A DNA stretch of 64,000 bases from CAVVYA01 sp963752345 (GCA_963752345.1 CAVVYA010000015.1:248001-312000); one strand, 5' to 3'; shown: positions 37,916-47,548, counted from the first letter of the stretch. Translations and numbers: made by a program. The notes: generated from the letters alone by a model not told the origin.

Positions 37916-39001
37916 ATGCGCGCATTCTCTGCTTGCGTCATCGCCGCCATCGTCACCGCCGCGGGCTCCGCCGCCGCGCAATCGGTGGAAGAGTTCTATC
38001 GCGGCAAGATCATCAACATGACCATCAGTTCGGGCGAGGGCGGTACCAACGACGCCTATGCCCGCCTGATCGCCGACCAGCTCGGCAAATTCATTCCAGG
38101 CAACCCGACAATCGTGCCGCGCAACATGCCGGGCGCCGGTGGCTTGAAGGCCGCCAACTACATCTACGAGATCGCGCCGAAGGACGGGTTGCATTACGGC
38201 ATCGTGCAGCGCGGTATCGCCGTGCAGCCGCTCATGGAGGTGCAGTCGGCGAACTACGATCCGCGCAAATATGTCTGGGTCGGCAGCACGGCGCGCGAAA
38301 CCTCGGTCGGCGTGGTTTGGGCCGCGGCGACCGACGTGAAGACGATCCAGGACGCCATGCAGAAGGAAGTGATCATCGGCTCGAGCGGCGTCGGCAACGA
38401 CACCGGCGGCTTCCCGCTCGTGCTCAATCATTTCCTTGGCACCAAGTTCAAGCTGATCCACGGCTACAAAAGCGGCTCGGAAATCACGCTCGCCATGGAG
38501 CGCGGCGAGGTGCAGGGCCGCATCGGCTGGTCGTGGGGCAGCGTGAAGAGCCGCTCCGCCGATTGGCTCAAGGACAACAAGATCCGCATTCTCGTCCAGA
38601 TGGGTGTCGAGAAGGCGGAGGACCTGCCGACCGTGCCGCTCGTCCTCGACCTCGCCAAATCCCCGGAAGACCGCGATGCGATGGAACTGATCTTCGCCGC
38701 GACCACCATCGGCTGGCCGTCGGTCATGCCGCCGGGCACCCCGCCGGACCGCGTCGCCGCGATCCGCGCCGCTTACGACAAGATGGTGCGCAGTCCGGAA
38801 TTCGCCGCCCTGGCCGAGAAGCGCAATCTCGAGCTCGACCCGGTGACAGGCGCGGAGATCGACAAGATCGTCGCCCGCATCATGAGCTTCCCGCCGGCCG
38901 TGGTGGAGCGGGCGAAGACCGCCATGAACGACGGCCACGTGAGCGCTGGCGGTCAAGTAAGGCTGGGAAAAGCGGATAAAGAAGCATCACCCTGCTTATA
39001 A
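37916..39001 (+). CDS. TctC-type tripartite tricarboxylate transporter receptor, copy 1
   Basis: About 361 residues. Signal peptide MRAFSACVIAAIVTAAGSAAA; mature motifs FYRGKIINMTISSGEGGTND, PGNPTIVPRNMPGAGGLKAAN, GVGNDTGGFPLVLNHFLGTK and MERGEVQGRIGWSWGSVK. Periplasmic Bug-type solute receptor for carboxylates or aromatic acids. Relatives in this window end soon after the VVERAKT helix; here about 20 extra residues (VSAGGQVRLGKADKEASPCL) run into a repeat element, so the natural stop may have been replaced. No tctA/tctB membrane genes are in the window. Confidence 0.9.
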   Translation: MRAFSACVIAAIVTAAGSAAAQSVEEFYRGKIINMTISSGEGGTNDAYARLIADQLGKFIPGNPTIVPRNMPGAGGLKAANYIYEIAPKDGLHYGIVQRGIAVQPLMEVQSANYDPRKYVWVGSTARETSVGVVWAAATDVKTIQDAMQKEVIIGSSGVGNDTGGFPLVLNHFLGTKFKLIHGYKSGSEITLAMERGEVQGRIGWSWGSVKSRSADWLKDNKIRILVQMGVEKAEDLPTVPLVLDLAKSPEDRDAMELIFAATTIGWPSVMPPGTPPDRVAAIRAAYDKMVRSPEFAALAEKRNLELDPVTGAEIDKIVARIMSFPPAVVERAKTAMNDGHVSAGGQVRLGKADKEASPCL

Positions 39002-39330
39002 GCGAGAAGGAAGAGCAAGCGGCGAAGCGCTTCACCGTTTCAGTCGCGCGGGGCCACCACCGAGGCCGGAGGGACCTCGTCCGCACATCCGCCATACGGT
39101 AGAGCGCTAAAAAAAAAAAAAAGCGATCGGTGCTCTCGAAGGACAAGGTGCGTCGAGCCAGTAACCCTGGCTTATAAGACGGACAAGAGAGAAGCGGCGG
39201 GCCCTTCACCGGACCGCGTGTCTTTTCGTCGCGCGGACACGCAGCCGGACTTACATCGGCCGTGCAGGCCCTCGGTTGAGCCGCACGATCCGCCATCGGT
39301 CGAGAGCGCTTCGCCGATCGGTGGAAGGAC
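38944..39330. repeat. Two diverged direct repeats flanking an A14 run
   Basis: Unit 1 (about 38985-39134) and unit 2 (about 39158-39330) share, in order, CCCTG(G)CTTATAAG, AGAAGCGGCG-type sequence, CTTCACCG, TCGCGCGG, CCGCAC(G)ATCCGCCAT, GAGAGCGCT and CGATCGGT. Spacing is about 175 bases. Fourteen consecutive A bases (39109-39122) sit at the end of unit 1. Unit 1 begins inside the tctC ORF. Nature unknown. Confidence 0.7.
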
Positions 39331-39346
39331 ACCGCGCGCGCGCCCC

Positions 39347-39544
39347 CTAGAAGGCCTCTTCCATGCCGGCGCGGCGCAGGGCGGCGTTCGCGGCGGCCGC
39401 GTCGGCGATATGCGGCGCTCCACGGTGAATTCGCGGTTGAGGTGGGGCGAGAACCAGATCTCGCCGCCCCCGGGTGCCCGGCGCCTGGGATAGCAGCCGG
39501 CCATCTCGAGCCTTTCGCGCAACCCGCGTCGATCGGCGTGTCAT
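39347..39544 (-). CDS. hicA: HicA-like mRNA interferase toxin (several frameshifts)
   Basis: Joining frames gives LRERLEMAGCYPRRRAPGGG, EIWFSPHLNREFTVERR, and IADAAAANAALRRAGMEEAF, closely following the short HicA-type proteins whose core reads xGCxxxRxGKGxHEIWxSP..TANAxLKQAG. The fold's histidine position is replaced (GGGEIW instead of GxHEIW), which may itself be an error. At least two indels (near 39418 and 39525) are needed. No hicB antitoxin is adjacent: downstream is the repeat pair, upstream the divergent btuF-like gene. HicA cleaves mRNA. Confidence 0.5.
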   Translation of the reverse strand: MTRRSTRVARKARDGRLLSQAPGTRGRRDLVLAPPQPRIHRGAPHIADAAAANAALRRAGMEEAF

Positions 39545-39612
39545 CCACGCCTCCCGTTCGTGCAGTGAACCATTCCCTTGCGGCGCGCGCAACCGCGGGC
39601 CAGTCTGCGGCC

Positions 39613-40542
39613 ATGGCCAAAACTTGCCCCGCATCGTCTCCCTGCTGCCGAGCGCGACCGAGATCGTCGCCGCGCTCGATGCCGCTGACGCCCTGGTCGG
39701 ACGGTCCCACGAGTGCGATTTTCCTGGCGCGGTCGCGCGTCTTGCCCGCCTGCACCGCGCTCAAGCGGCCGTTGGCCGGCGATTCCGCCGCCATTCATAG
39801 CGACATCACGGACCTGATCGAGCAAGCGCTCGGCATCTATCGGGTCGACGCGGAGATGCTGCGCGCACTCCCGCCCGACATGATCATCACCCAGTCGCAA
39901 TGCGACGTCTGCGCGGTATCGGAGAGCGATCTGCGCGGGGCGCTGGCCGAGTGGCTCGGCACGGCGCCGCACGTCGTCAGCCTGGCGCCGGCGACCATAG
40001 CCGAGGTGGCGGCAGTTTTCGCACCATCGCCGCCGCGTCGGCCGCGCCGCCGAGGGCGATGCGCTGGCCGCGCGCATGATCGACCGCATCGCCATCGCTG
40101 GCGGCGCGGACGGCGGCCGTCGCCGAACGGCCGCGGGTCGCCACCATCGAATGGATCGAGCCGCTGATGACGGCGGGCAATTGGGTGCCCGAACTGGTCG
40201 CCGCGGCCGGCGGCGAAAATCTGTTCGGCGTGGCGGGCGCCCATTCGCCCTGGCTGTCGTGGGACGAACTCGTCGCCGCCGATCCCGATGTGATCGTCGC
40301 CATGCCGTGCGGCTTCGATCTGGCGCGCACGCGGGCCGAGATGCGCGCCTTGGCTGGCCGCGACGGCTGGCGGGACTCTGCGCGCGGTGCGCGGCGGCCG
40401 CGTCGCCGTGGTCGACGGCAACCGCTACTTCAACCGGCCCGGTCCACGGCTCGCCGAATCGGCAGAAATCCTCGCCGAGATTCTCCATCCCGCGACATTC
40501 GACTTCGGCCACACGGGCGACGGCTGGCGCTGGCTGGCATAA
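39613..40542 (+). CDS. Cobalamin-type ABC substrate-binding protein, BtuF-like (multiple frameshifts)
   Basis: Reading across frames: LPRIVSLLPSATEIVAALDA, LVGRSHECDFPGAV, QALGIYRVDAEMLRALPPD, MIITQSQCDVCAVSESDL, then RVATIEWIEPLMTAGNWVPE, AGGENLFGVAGAHSPWLSWD, DPDVIVAMPCGFDLARTRAE and GGRVAVVDGNRYFNRPGPRL. This is the BtuF-like helical-backbone cobalamin-binding family in its cytoplasmic or unexported form (no signal peptide). At least five indels lie near 39742, 40017, 40043, 40100 and 40385, some insertions and some deletions. The start is unclear. Confidence 0.75.
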
Positions 40543-40920
40543 GGGACGGGAGGGGCAGCAGCTTTCTGTCCTACTCACTTCGCATGAAAGGCTCGAATAA
40601 GAGAACGCGGGCGAAGATTGCCGCTAGCAGAGATAACCGGATCCGTGCGGCGACGATCTGTTGCGCCTACCTGCCCCATAAAAATACGGTCCGCGCTTGC
40701 GTTGCCCAAGTTTTTTTGACAGGCCCGCTGGAACGAATTGCTGGCTGTCCGAATGAAACGGGCCGTGATGAGGAGACCGTCAAAGCGTAATAGGCCATGA
40801 CGCGGTAATAGTGAAGGTAATAATTGTGCTAGGAATAGGTAGCCTGGTTACGGCAAACCTTTGTAAGTCGAAAAAACACTTGCGTGCATTCGCACCGCGA
40901 ATGATGTAAGAAATCGTTAC
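40543..40920. other. Gene-free, AT-richer regulatory stretch
   Basis: About 380 bases before the tetR gene, with AT-rich sequence from 40790 to 40900 (GTGAAGGTAATAATTGTGC region) unlike the surrounding GC-rich DNA. No open frame with family motifs. It probably holds the tetR promoter; the operator-like palindrome is listed separately. Confidence 0.5.
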
Positions 40921-40922
40921 AT
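40904..40922. promoter_or_regulatory. Putative TetR operator (ATGTAA-N7-TTACAT)
   Basis: A perfect six-base inverted repeat with seven-base spacer, overlapping the first base pairs of the tetR ORF. Position and symmetry suit binding by a TetR dimer to repress its own gene. Confidence 0.6.
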
Positions 40923-41598
40923 GAGTTGGTACGGGATTATCGGGCGGCGGACGCCGCGGCTATCACCACGGCAATCTGCGCGAGGCGCTGATGCGCGCGG
41001 CGCTCGACCTGATCGCCGAGAAGGGGCCGGCGGGCTTCACCTTCGCCGATGCGGCGCGCTCGGCCGGGTCAGCTCGGCGGCGCCCTACCGCCATTTCCGC
41101 GACCGCGACGCGCTGATCGCCGATGTCGCGCGGCGCGGCTTCGAACTGTTCGCCGAGCGGCTCGACCGCGCCTGGAACGAGGGCCGGCCCGACCCTTCAC
41201 CGCGCTTCAGAATGTCGGCCGCGCCTATCTCGCCTTCGCGCGCGACGAGCCGGCCTACTACTCGGCCATGTTCGAGGCCGGCGTGTCGCTCGACGCCGAT
41301 CCGGAGCTGCGCGAGGTCGGCGACCGCGCCTTCGCGCGTGCTGCGCCAGGCCTCCGAGAGCTGCTCGCGCCGGCAATTGCCGGCCGACAGGCGGCCGCCG
41401 GCCGCTGATGATGAGCCTGCATATCTGGGCGCTGTCGCACGGCATCGCCTCGCTGTTCGCGCGCGGCGACGCCGGGCCGCCGCAAGCTGCCGATGGCGCC
41501 GGAGGACCTGCTCGAGGCCGGCGTGCTGATCTATCTCCGGGGCCTCGGCCTGGCGAGCGGCTGGGGCCGGCCGAATCGATTTCGCGGCGGCGGCTTGA
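40921..41598 (+). CDS. TetR-family regulator with WHG C-terminal domain (multiple frameshifts)
   Basis: Joined frames give GYHHGNLREALMRAALDLIA and EKGPAGFTFADAARSAG (helix-turn-helix), VSSAAPYRHFRDRDALIADV, RGFELFAERLDRAWNEG, AYLAFARDEPAYYSAMFEAG, PPLMMSLHIWALSHGIASLF, EDLLEAGVLIYLRGLGLASG. This is a TetR repressor with the WHG-type ligand domain. At least five indels. ATG at 40921 gives a few extra residues before the conserved start; the end is uncertain, 41598 being one candidate. The palindrome at its start suggests self-repression; the likely target downstream is the DUF2852 gene. Confidence 0.7.
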
Positions 41599-41622
41599 CA
41601 GGCGCCCGCCGCCTCCTATGTT

Positions 41623-41637
41623 AATGTTATTAACATT
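41623..41637. promoter_or_regulatory. Palindrome AATGTTA-T-TAACATT before the DUF2852 gene
   Basis: Perfect seven-base inverted repeat around a single T in an AT-rich patch between tetR and the DUF2852 gene, a position expected for an operator. Its sequence differs from the palindrome upstream of tetR. Confidence 0.5.
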
Positions 41638-41640
41638 CAC

Positions 41641-42073
41641 ATGAGGCGCGCCATGAAACCATCACGGCGAAACTGGACGAACTCGGCAGGCCGGCCTGGA
41701 TCGCCCTGATGGTCGTGAGTTTCATCCTGTTCTGGCCCGCTGGGCCTGGCGGTCCTCGCCTTACATGATATGGAGCGGACGAATGGGATGCTGGACGCGC
41801 GCTCACGGCCGCTGGCAGGAGAAGATGGAGCGCATGCAGGAGAAGGCCAGCCAGCTGGTGCGGCGGCGGCATCGGCTGCACGGCCTCGAGCGGCAACAGC
41901 GCCTTCGACGAATATCGCGAGGAGACCCTGCGCCGGCTCGAAGAGGAGCAGCGCGAATTCCGGAATTCCTCGAGCGCCTGCGCCACGCCAAGGACAAGGC
42001 GGAGTTCGACCAGTTCATGGCCGACCGTCGCCGCCGCCCGGAAGGCGGACCCGTGCAGGCCGAAGGGTCTTGA
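41641..42073 (+). CDS. DUF2852 membrane protein (several frameshifts)
   Basis: Frames join to ETITAKLDELGRPAWIALMV, VSFILFWPAGLAVLAYMIWS, GRMGCWTRAHGRWQEKMERM, then SSGNSAFDEYREETLRRLEE, EQREFREFLERLRHAKDKAE and FDQFMADRRRR. One membrane segment followed by a long charged helix, as in DUF2852 proteins. Function unknown. The start is blurred by indels near 41655. A bidirectional terminator follows. Preceded by a tetR gene that may control it. Confidence 0.7.
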
Positions 42074-42092
42074 TCAGCGACTAGCCGAAATG

Positions 42093-42127
42093 AAAACAGC
42101 GTGTCGCGGGACACGCTGTTTTTTTTT
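42093..42127. terminator. Bidirectional rho-independent terminator
   Basis: AACAGCGTGTC pairs with GACACGCTGTT around GCGG, with nine T bases on the plus side and AAAA before it, giving T bases on the minus strand. It separates the plus-strand DUF2852 gene from the convergent minus-strand pair. Confidence 0.92.
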
Positions 42128-42187
42128 GCGCGGACACCGCGGATCCGGTCTTGCCGGCCCCTCCTCCTTGCGCGCGGCTCGCGCCGC

Positions 42188-42492
42188 TCAGGGCTTTTCG
42201 AGCCAGTGTTCGTAGATATCGAGCAGCAGCGTGTCGCTCGCCAGGCCCTCGTAGTCCGGCCACACCTCGGTCTGCTTGAAGCGCACCTGGTAAAGCACCT
42301 TCTTCGGCAGCCCGTCCTTGCCGATGGCGAGGCGCTCCGGATTCTTGAAGGCGCCATGGCAGTTGACCACCGGCCGGGTTTGCCGCGGACATAGACCGGG
42401 GTGCGGATATGGCCGGGCGGATAGTCCTCGCGCACCAAAACGCGCTCTCCGGCGGCGAATTTCGGTTTGCTCACCACGTCGGCGTCACTCAC
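42188..42492 (-). CDS. Nitrile hydratase beta-like, C-terminal SH3 half (frameshift)
   Basis: Starts at GTG 42492: SDADVVSKPKFAAGERVLVR, EDYPPGHIRTPVYVRGKPG; after a shift near 42385 it continues VVNCHGAFKNPERLAIGKDG, LYQVRFKQTEVWPDYEG, SDTLLLDIYEHWLEKP. This is the SH3-like C-terminal half of nitrile hydratase beta (PxH.RxPxYVRGKxG motif). In thiocyanate hydrolase the beta chain is likewise split over two genes. The start overlaps the end of the upstream half by eight bases. A metal-binding alpha-type subunit is not in the window. Confidence 0.75.
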
Positions 42493-42816
42493 GCTTTGTC
42501 CTCCGCGGCGATACGGTTTTGATCTCGGCGATCTTGGCGTCCACCTCGGCTTGGGTCAGCACGCCCTTGTCGATGAGCTGGCGGCAGGTCGCGGCCGTCC
42601 AGCGCTCATAGTAGTTCATCGTGTTGTAGACGTCCTCGCCGAGCGATCGACGGCGCGCCGGTTCTCGTCGCGCCCGACGATGCGACGCTTGTCGTCGGCG
42701 ATCAGCGTATGCAGCGCGTCGATCTGCTTCTCCCAGAACGTCATGTCCCTGCCGGGCCGGGGTTGGCGCTGGGGCGCTTCCGCCCTTTGGGCTCCGGTGT
42801 CGTGCGGCCCTGCCAT
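42485..42816 (-). CDS. Nitrile hydratase beta-like, N-terminal half (frameshift)
   Basis: Starts MAGPHDTGAQRAEAPQRQ; DMTFWEKQIDALHTLIADDK; after a shift near 42645 SLGEDVYNTMNYYERWTAAT, CRQLIDKGVLTQAEVDAKIA. The YYERW..A..xLxxKGVLTxxEVDA segment is the helical N-terminal part of nitrile hydratase beta or thiocyanate hydrolase beta. The stop overlaps the GTG of the next gene (GTGAGTGA), so the halves are translationally coupled and form one operon. Confidence 0.7.
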
Positions 42817-42826
42817 GATGCTCTCC

Positions 42827-42972
42827 TTACTCTAAGCGGAACAGGTGCGGCCACAAGCCGACGATTCCAACGATGATAAGATACAGGGCGACAATATAAT
42901 TGAGAAGCCTGGGCACCAGAAAATCAAGATGCCGGCAATCAGCGCGACCACGGGTTGGATGGCGACCATCAT
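42827..42972 (-). CDS. DUF3096 small membrane protein (frameshift)
   Basis: About 48 residues once joined: MMVAIQPVVALIAGILIF, then VPRLLNYIVALYLIIVGIVG ending LWPHLFRLE. Two hydrophobic helices, matching DUF3096. AGGAGGGAGG precedes the ATG at 42972. A one-base shift lies near 42915. Function unknown. Confidence 0.72.
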
Positions 42973-43162
42973 GGCCTCCCTCCTGTGAGCACCGGGCGGC
43001 GGCCGGCGGACGCCGGCCCCGCTGCCCCGCACGACACATTGCCTCAAAGGCCGCGCGGCCGCAATCCGCGCCGCGGCCGCGTTGACAATCCGCGAGCGAG
43101 GACTGATCATCCCAGAAGCCGTCCAACGAAAACAATAATCGGCATTCACCAGGGAGACGCCT

Positions 43163-45248
43163 TTGTTCAAGTCACCTGAGCACGTCCTCAGGGCGCGTTC
43201 CGTCGCCATCGTCGGCGCCTCCGAACGGGCGGTTGGCCGACGAACATTTTCGACGGGCTGCGCGCTGACGGCTATCCCGGCAAGATATTTCCGATCAATC
43301 CCGAAATATGCCGAGGTCTGGGGCACGCGCTGCTTTCCCGACCTCGCGTCGCTGCCGGAGGCGCCGTCGCATGCGCTGGTGATCGTGCCGGCGCCGGCGG
43401 TGCATCGACGTGCTGGAAAAGGCGTCGCGCGCCGGCCTGAAAAGCGCGACCATCTATGCCAGCAGCATCGGCGAAGGCATCGATCCGGAGATCGTCGCGC
43501 GCGGCGACGCGCTGCGGGCGCTGATCGCGCGCAGCGGGCTGACCGTCAGCGGGCCCGAACTGCATGGGCGGCAACGCCATGCGCGAGAACGCTTCTTCGG
43601 CTATCCCAAGGCCGAACTGGTGCGAAATTCCGGTCGGATCGGTCGCCTGCGGTTTCGCAATCGGGCGGAACGTTGCAGCACATCTGCCAGGCGGCGGCCG
43701 ACCGCGGCGTCAAATTCAGCTACATGATATCGAGCGGCAACGAGATCGATCTCGATCTCGCCGACTTCGTCAATCATGTCGTCGACGACGAACACACCAA
43801 AGTCATCGCGCTGTTCATCGAAGGCATCCGCCGGCCGCGACGCCTTCATGCGCGCCGCCGCGCGCGCGCTTGCCGCCGGCAAGCCGATCATCGCGCTGAA
43901 GACCGGAAAGTCGCGGAAATCGCGCGAGGCCGCCCAGTCGCATACCGGCGCGATCTCCGGCGACTACGACGTGTTCCGCGCGATGTGCGAGCGCTACGGC
44001 ATCGTCCACTGCACAGCGCTCGACGACATGGTCGAGCTGATGCTGGTGTTCCAGGGCGGCCGGCTGCCGAAAGGGCCGCGCGTCGGCTGGGTCACCACGT
44101 CGGGCGGCACGGTCGATCTGCTCTACGATTATCTCGAAGACAGCCGCGGCATCGCGTCGCCGGAATTCAGCGAAGAGACCAAGCGGAAGATCCGGCCGCT
44201 CGTGCCGCCGGACATCGGCCTGAAGAATCCGCTCGACGCCGGCATCCCCTCCACGACCGCCGAATGCCGCGGAGATGTGCATCGCGGTGCGCGACGATCC
44301 GAATGTCGACATGCTGGCCTGGCTGGGCAATCTGCCGACCGGGCGGCGCAAGCGCCGGACCCGGCCGCGCTCAAGAGCATCCTGGCGGCGACCGACAAGC
44401 CGGTGATCGCCTTCAGCCGCATGGCTTACGTCCGTCGGCGCCGACGCGCTGCCTTCCAGGACGACGTCGGATTTCCTTTCCTGCAATCGCTGCCGGAAAC
44501 GGTGCGCGCGCTGGAGGCGCTCGCCTTTTACGGCGCGCGCGGCGGGCAGCAAGCTGCCGCCGCTGCCGGAGCCGACGGGCGAGGCCGCAACGCTGCAGGG
44601 CGACGGCGCTCGACGCGGCGCTGGCCGCCCATGGACTGCCGCCGCCGCGCAGCGCCTTTGCGCGACGCCCGAGCAGGCGGCGGCGGAGGCGGCGCGCCTC
44701 GGCTTTCCGGTCGTGCTGAAGATCGTTTCCCCGACCTTCAGCCACAAGACCGAGGTCGGCGGCGTGAAGCTCGACCTGCGCAGCGCCGGCGGCGGTGCGA
44801 AAGCGAGGCGCGGGCGCTGCAGGACAGCGCTCAGGCAGATCGACCGGCCGCGGCGATCGAAGGCTTCCTGGTGCAGGAGATGGTGTCCGGCGTCGAAATC
44901 ATCCTCGGCGCCCGCACCGACCCGCTGTACGGGCCGATGCTGATGGTCGGCGCCGGCGGCATCCTGGTCGAGCTGGTCAAGGATGTCGCCTTCCGCCTCC
45001 TGCCGGTCGGGCCGGCAGGAGGCGCGCGCCATGCTCGGCGGAACTGAAGGTCTCCAAATTGCTCGCCGGCTATCGCGGAAAGCCGCCGTGCCGACGTCGA
45101 GGCGCTGGTGAAAGCCATCTGCGGGCTCTCGGATTTCTATCTCGATCACCGTAATCTGCTGACCGATTTCGAGATCAACCCGCTCATGGTCCTGGCGAAG
45201 GGTCACGGCGTCCGCGCCGTCGACGTCCGCCTCGTGCCGAGCCGCTGA
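43163..45248 (+). CDS. ADP-forming acyl-CoA synthetase (acetate-CoA ligase family; many frameshifts)
   Basis: About 690 residues over several frames. CoA-binding domain: LRARSVAIVGASER, YPGKIFPINPKYAEVWG-like segment, FPDLASLPEAPSHALVIVPA. Succinyl-CoA-ligase-like domain with GNEIDLDLADFVNHVVDDE and LKTGKSRKSREAAQSHTGAI carrying the phospho-His region. ATP-grasp domain at the end: LKIVSPTFSHKTEVGGVKLD, FLVQEMVSGVEIILGARTDP, MLMVGAGGILVELVKDVAFR. It activates an acid to its CoA thioester. FerA of Sphingobium, which makes feruloyl-CoA, belongs to this ADP-forming class; with the two genes downstream, a hydroxycinnamate substrate is my inference. TTG start at 43163. Confidence 0.78.
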
Positions 45249-45270
45249 CGAAGATCGCGAGAGAGCTGCG

Positions 45271-46433
45271 ATGGACTTCGAACTGAGCCTCCGGAAATGC
45301 GGATGCTGCGCGATAACCTGCGCCGCTATGTCGACAAGGAAATGATCCCGGTCGAGCGCGAAACGACGACGGAAGACGAAGAGCTCAAGCCCGAATGCGC
45401 GCGCGCGTTTCGAGCAGGGCATGAAGGACCTCGGCCTCTGGCAGTTCGACGTGCCGGAGGAATATGGCGGCGGCGGCCTCAGTGCGCTCGCCCCTGCATC
45501 GTGCGGGAGGAGCTATCGCGCACCATCGCGCTGCCCGCCCGCCACGGCGAGATCACCGGACCGAAGGTGCGCGCGATCCTTTACGAATGTTCGCCGCGAG
45601 ATGAAGGAGCGCTATCTGTTTCCGGTGCTGCGCGGCGAGAAGCGCGCCTGCTTCGCGCAGACCGAGCCGGACGCCGGCTCCGACCCCGGCTCGATGCGCA
45701 CGACCGCGGTGCGCGACGGCGACCATTACGTCATCAACGGCGCCAAGCGCTTCATCAGCGGCGCCAACATCGCCGACTTCATGCAGCTGATGGCCGCGAC
45801 CGACCGCAGCAAGGGCTCGCGCGGCGGCATTTCCTGCTTCCTGGTCGACATGGAGACGCCCGGCGTGTCAGCATCGGCCGCGCGCAGCAGACCATGATGG
45901 GCGACCGGTCTACGAGATCTTCCTCGAAAATGTGCGCGTGCCGGTCACCCACCGCGTCGGCGAGGAAGGCAAGGGCTTCGGCCTGGCGCAGCGCTGGCTC
46001 GGCCTCGGGCGGCTGATGCACGGCGCCCGCGCGCTCGGCGTCGCCGAGCGCTGCCTCGAACTGGCGGCGAGCTATGCCAAGCAGCGCGTGACTTTCGGCA
46101 AGCCGCTTGTCGGAGCGGCAGGCCGTGCAGTTCATGCTGGTCGATTCCTATATCGAGATGCGCGCCGCGCGGCTGCTGGTGTGGGACGCCGCCTGCAAGA
46201 TCGACAAGGGCGAGGACGCGCGCAGCGATTGCCAGATCGCCAAGACCTATGCCGACGAGATGGCTTTCCAGGTCGCCGACCGCTGCATGCAGATCCACGG
46301 CGGCATGGGCCTGACCACCGATCTGCCGATCGAGCGGTTCTGGCGCCAGCAGCGCAGCTATCGCATCACCGAAGGCGCGACCGAAGTGATGAAGATGGTG
46401 ATCGCCCGCCACGTCCTGAAGACATACGGCTGA
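45271..46433 (+). CDS. Acyl-CoA dehydrogenase (several frameshifts)
   Basis: About 387 residues joined: MDFELS start at 45271, MRMLRDNLRRYVDKEMIPVE, MKDLGLWQFDVPEEYGGGGL, FAQTEPDAGSDPGSMRTTAV (FAD/substrate motif), FISGANIADFMQLMAATDRS, YAKQRVTFGKPL, and IHGGMGLTTDLPIERFWRQQ with ITEGATEVMKM at the end. It oxidises acyl-CoA to enoyl-CoA with FAD. Lying between a CoA ligase and a crotonase-type gene, it likely acts on phenylpropanoyl-type CoA esters (inference). Starts 22 bases after the ligase stop. Confidence 0.85.
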
Positions 46434-46486
46434 ACGACCGCAACGTAATCGGGAGCAACATCGATGCCTATCAAGGAGGCACGACG

Positions 46487-47436
46487 ATGGCAGCCAGCAA
46501 GAAATACGAGACGATCCTGACCGAGAAAAAGGACGGCATCGGCTGGGTCACGTTCAACCGCCCTGAGAAGCGCAACGCGATGAGCCCGCAGTTGCATCTC
46601 GACATGAACGACGCGCTCGCCGGCTGGCGGGCGACCCGAAAGCGGGTGCTGGTCATCACCGGCGCGGGCAATGCCTTCTGCGCCGGTCAGGACCTCAAGC
46701 GTATTCCGCGGCACCGCGACGATCCGGCGAGGCCAAGGCACGCCAGGCCTCGCACTACTGGCGCTGGCAGCAGCTGTCGCATTTCCCCAAGCCAACCATC
46801 GCCATGGTCAACGGCTATTGCTTCGGCGGCGCGTTCACCCAGGTCAGCGCCTGCGACTTCGCCATCGCCGCGGACGATGCGATCTTCGGCCTGTCGGAGG
46901 TCAACTGGGGCATCCTCCCCGGCGGCATCGTAGCCTGGAATATCATGGAGCTGATGCCCTTCCGCGACGCGATGTATTACGCGATGACCGGCGACACCTT
47001 CGACGGCAAGCGAGCCGCCCAGATCGAGTTCGTCACCAAGGCGGTGCCCAAGGAAGCTGCGCAGCGAGACGGATGCTCTCGCCAAGAAGATGATAGCGCA
47101 AGAGCCCGGCGGCGGTGCGCTGCACCAAGGAAGCCGTGCGCGCCGTCCGTTACATGAGCGCGACCAGGCCGAAGACTACCTCGACGGCAAGTTCAATGCG
47201 CTGCGACGCGATCGACAAGGAGAACGCAGCAAGCACAAGGGCATGAAGCAGTTCCTGGACGACAAGACCTATCGTCCTGGCCTCGGCGAATTCGACCGCA
47301 AGACGCGCGTTGAAGGAAAACGCAGAAGACTGCGCCAAGCCGGCCAAGCCCAAGGCAGCCGTCGCCGCCCGCGACCAAGGCGCCGGCGAAGGCCCGCAAG
47401 GCCAAGCCGGCGTCCGGGCGCAAGACCAGGAGCTGA
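46487..47436 (+). CDS. p-Hydroxycinnamoyl-CoA hydratase/lyase-like crotonase (several frameshifts)
   Basis: About 315 residues joined: MAASKKYETILTEKKDGIGW, VTFNRPEKRNAMSPQLHLDM, oxyanion region GNAFCAGQDLK, MVNGYCFGGAFTQVSACDFA, catalytic Glu region GLSEVNWGILPGGIVAW, then KHKGMKQFLDDKTYRPGLGE, a C-terminal motif shared by hydroxycinnamoyl-CoA hydratase/lyases. A Lys/Ala-rich tail follows to 47436. It hydrates and cleaves feruloyl- or coumaroyl-CoA to the aldehyde and acetyl-CoA. AAGGAGG precedes the ATG. Specific substrate inferred. Confidence 0.8.
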
Positions 47437-47548
47437 CACCGCGATCGCGGGCGGCCGCGCGCTCGTGCCGCCGCCCGCGACCGGCGTTCTGAACAGGAGA
47501 GACCGAGGCCGCGAGAAGACTCATGCGGCCAACCGACGGGAGGCTTCG

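Noticed and set aside
39109..39122. A14 run as a terminator or transposon poly-A tail
   Set aside because: No hairpin beside it, and poly-A tails are not typical of bacterial elements. Kept only as part of the repeat finding.
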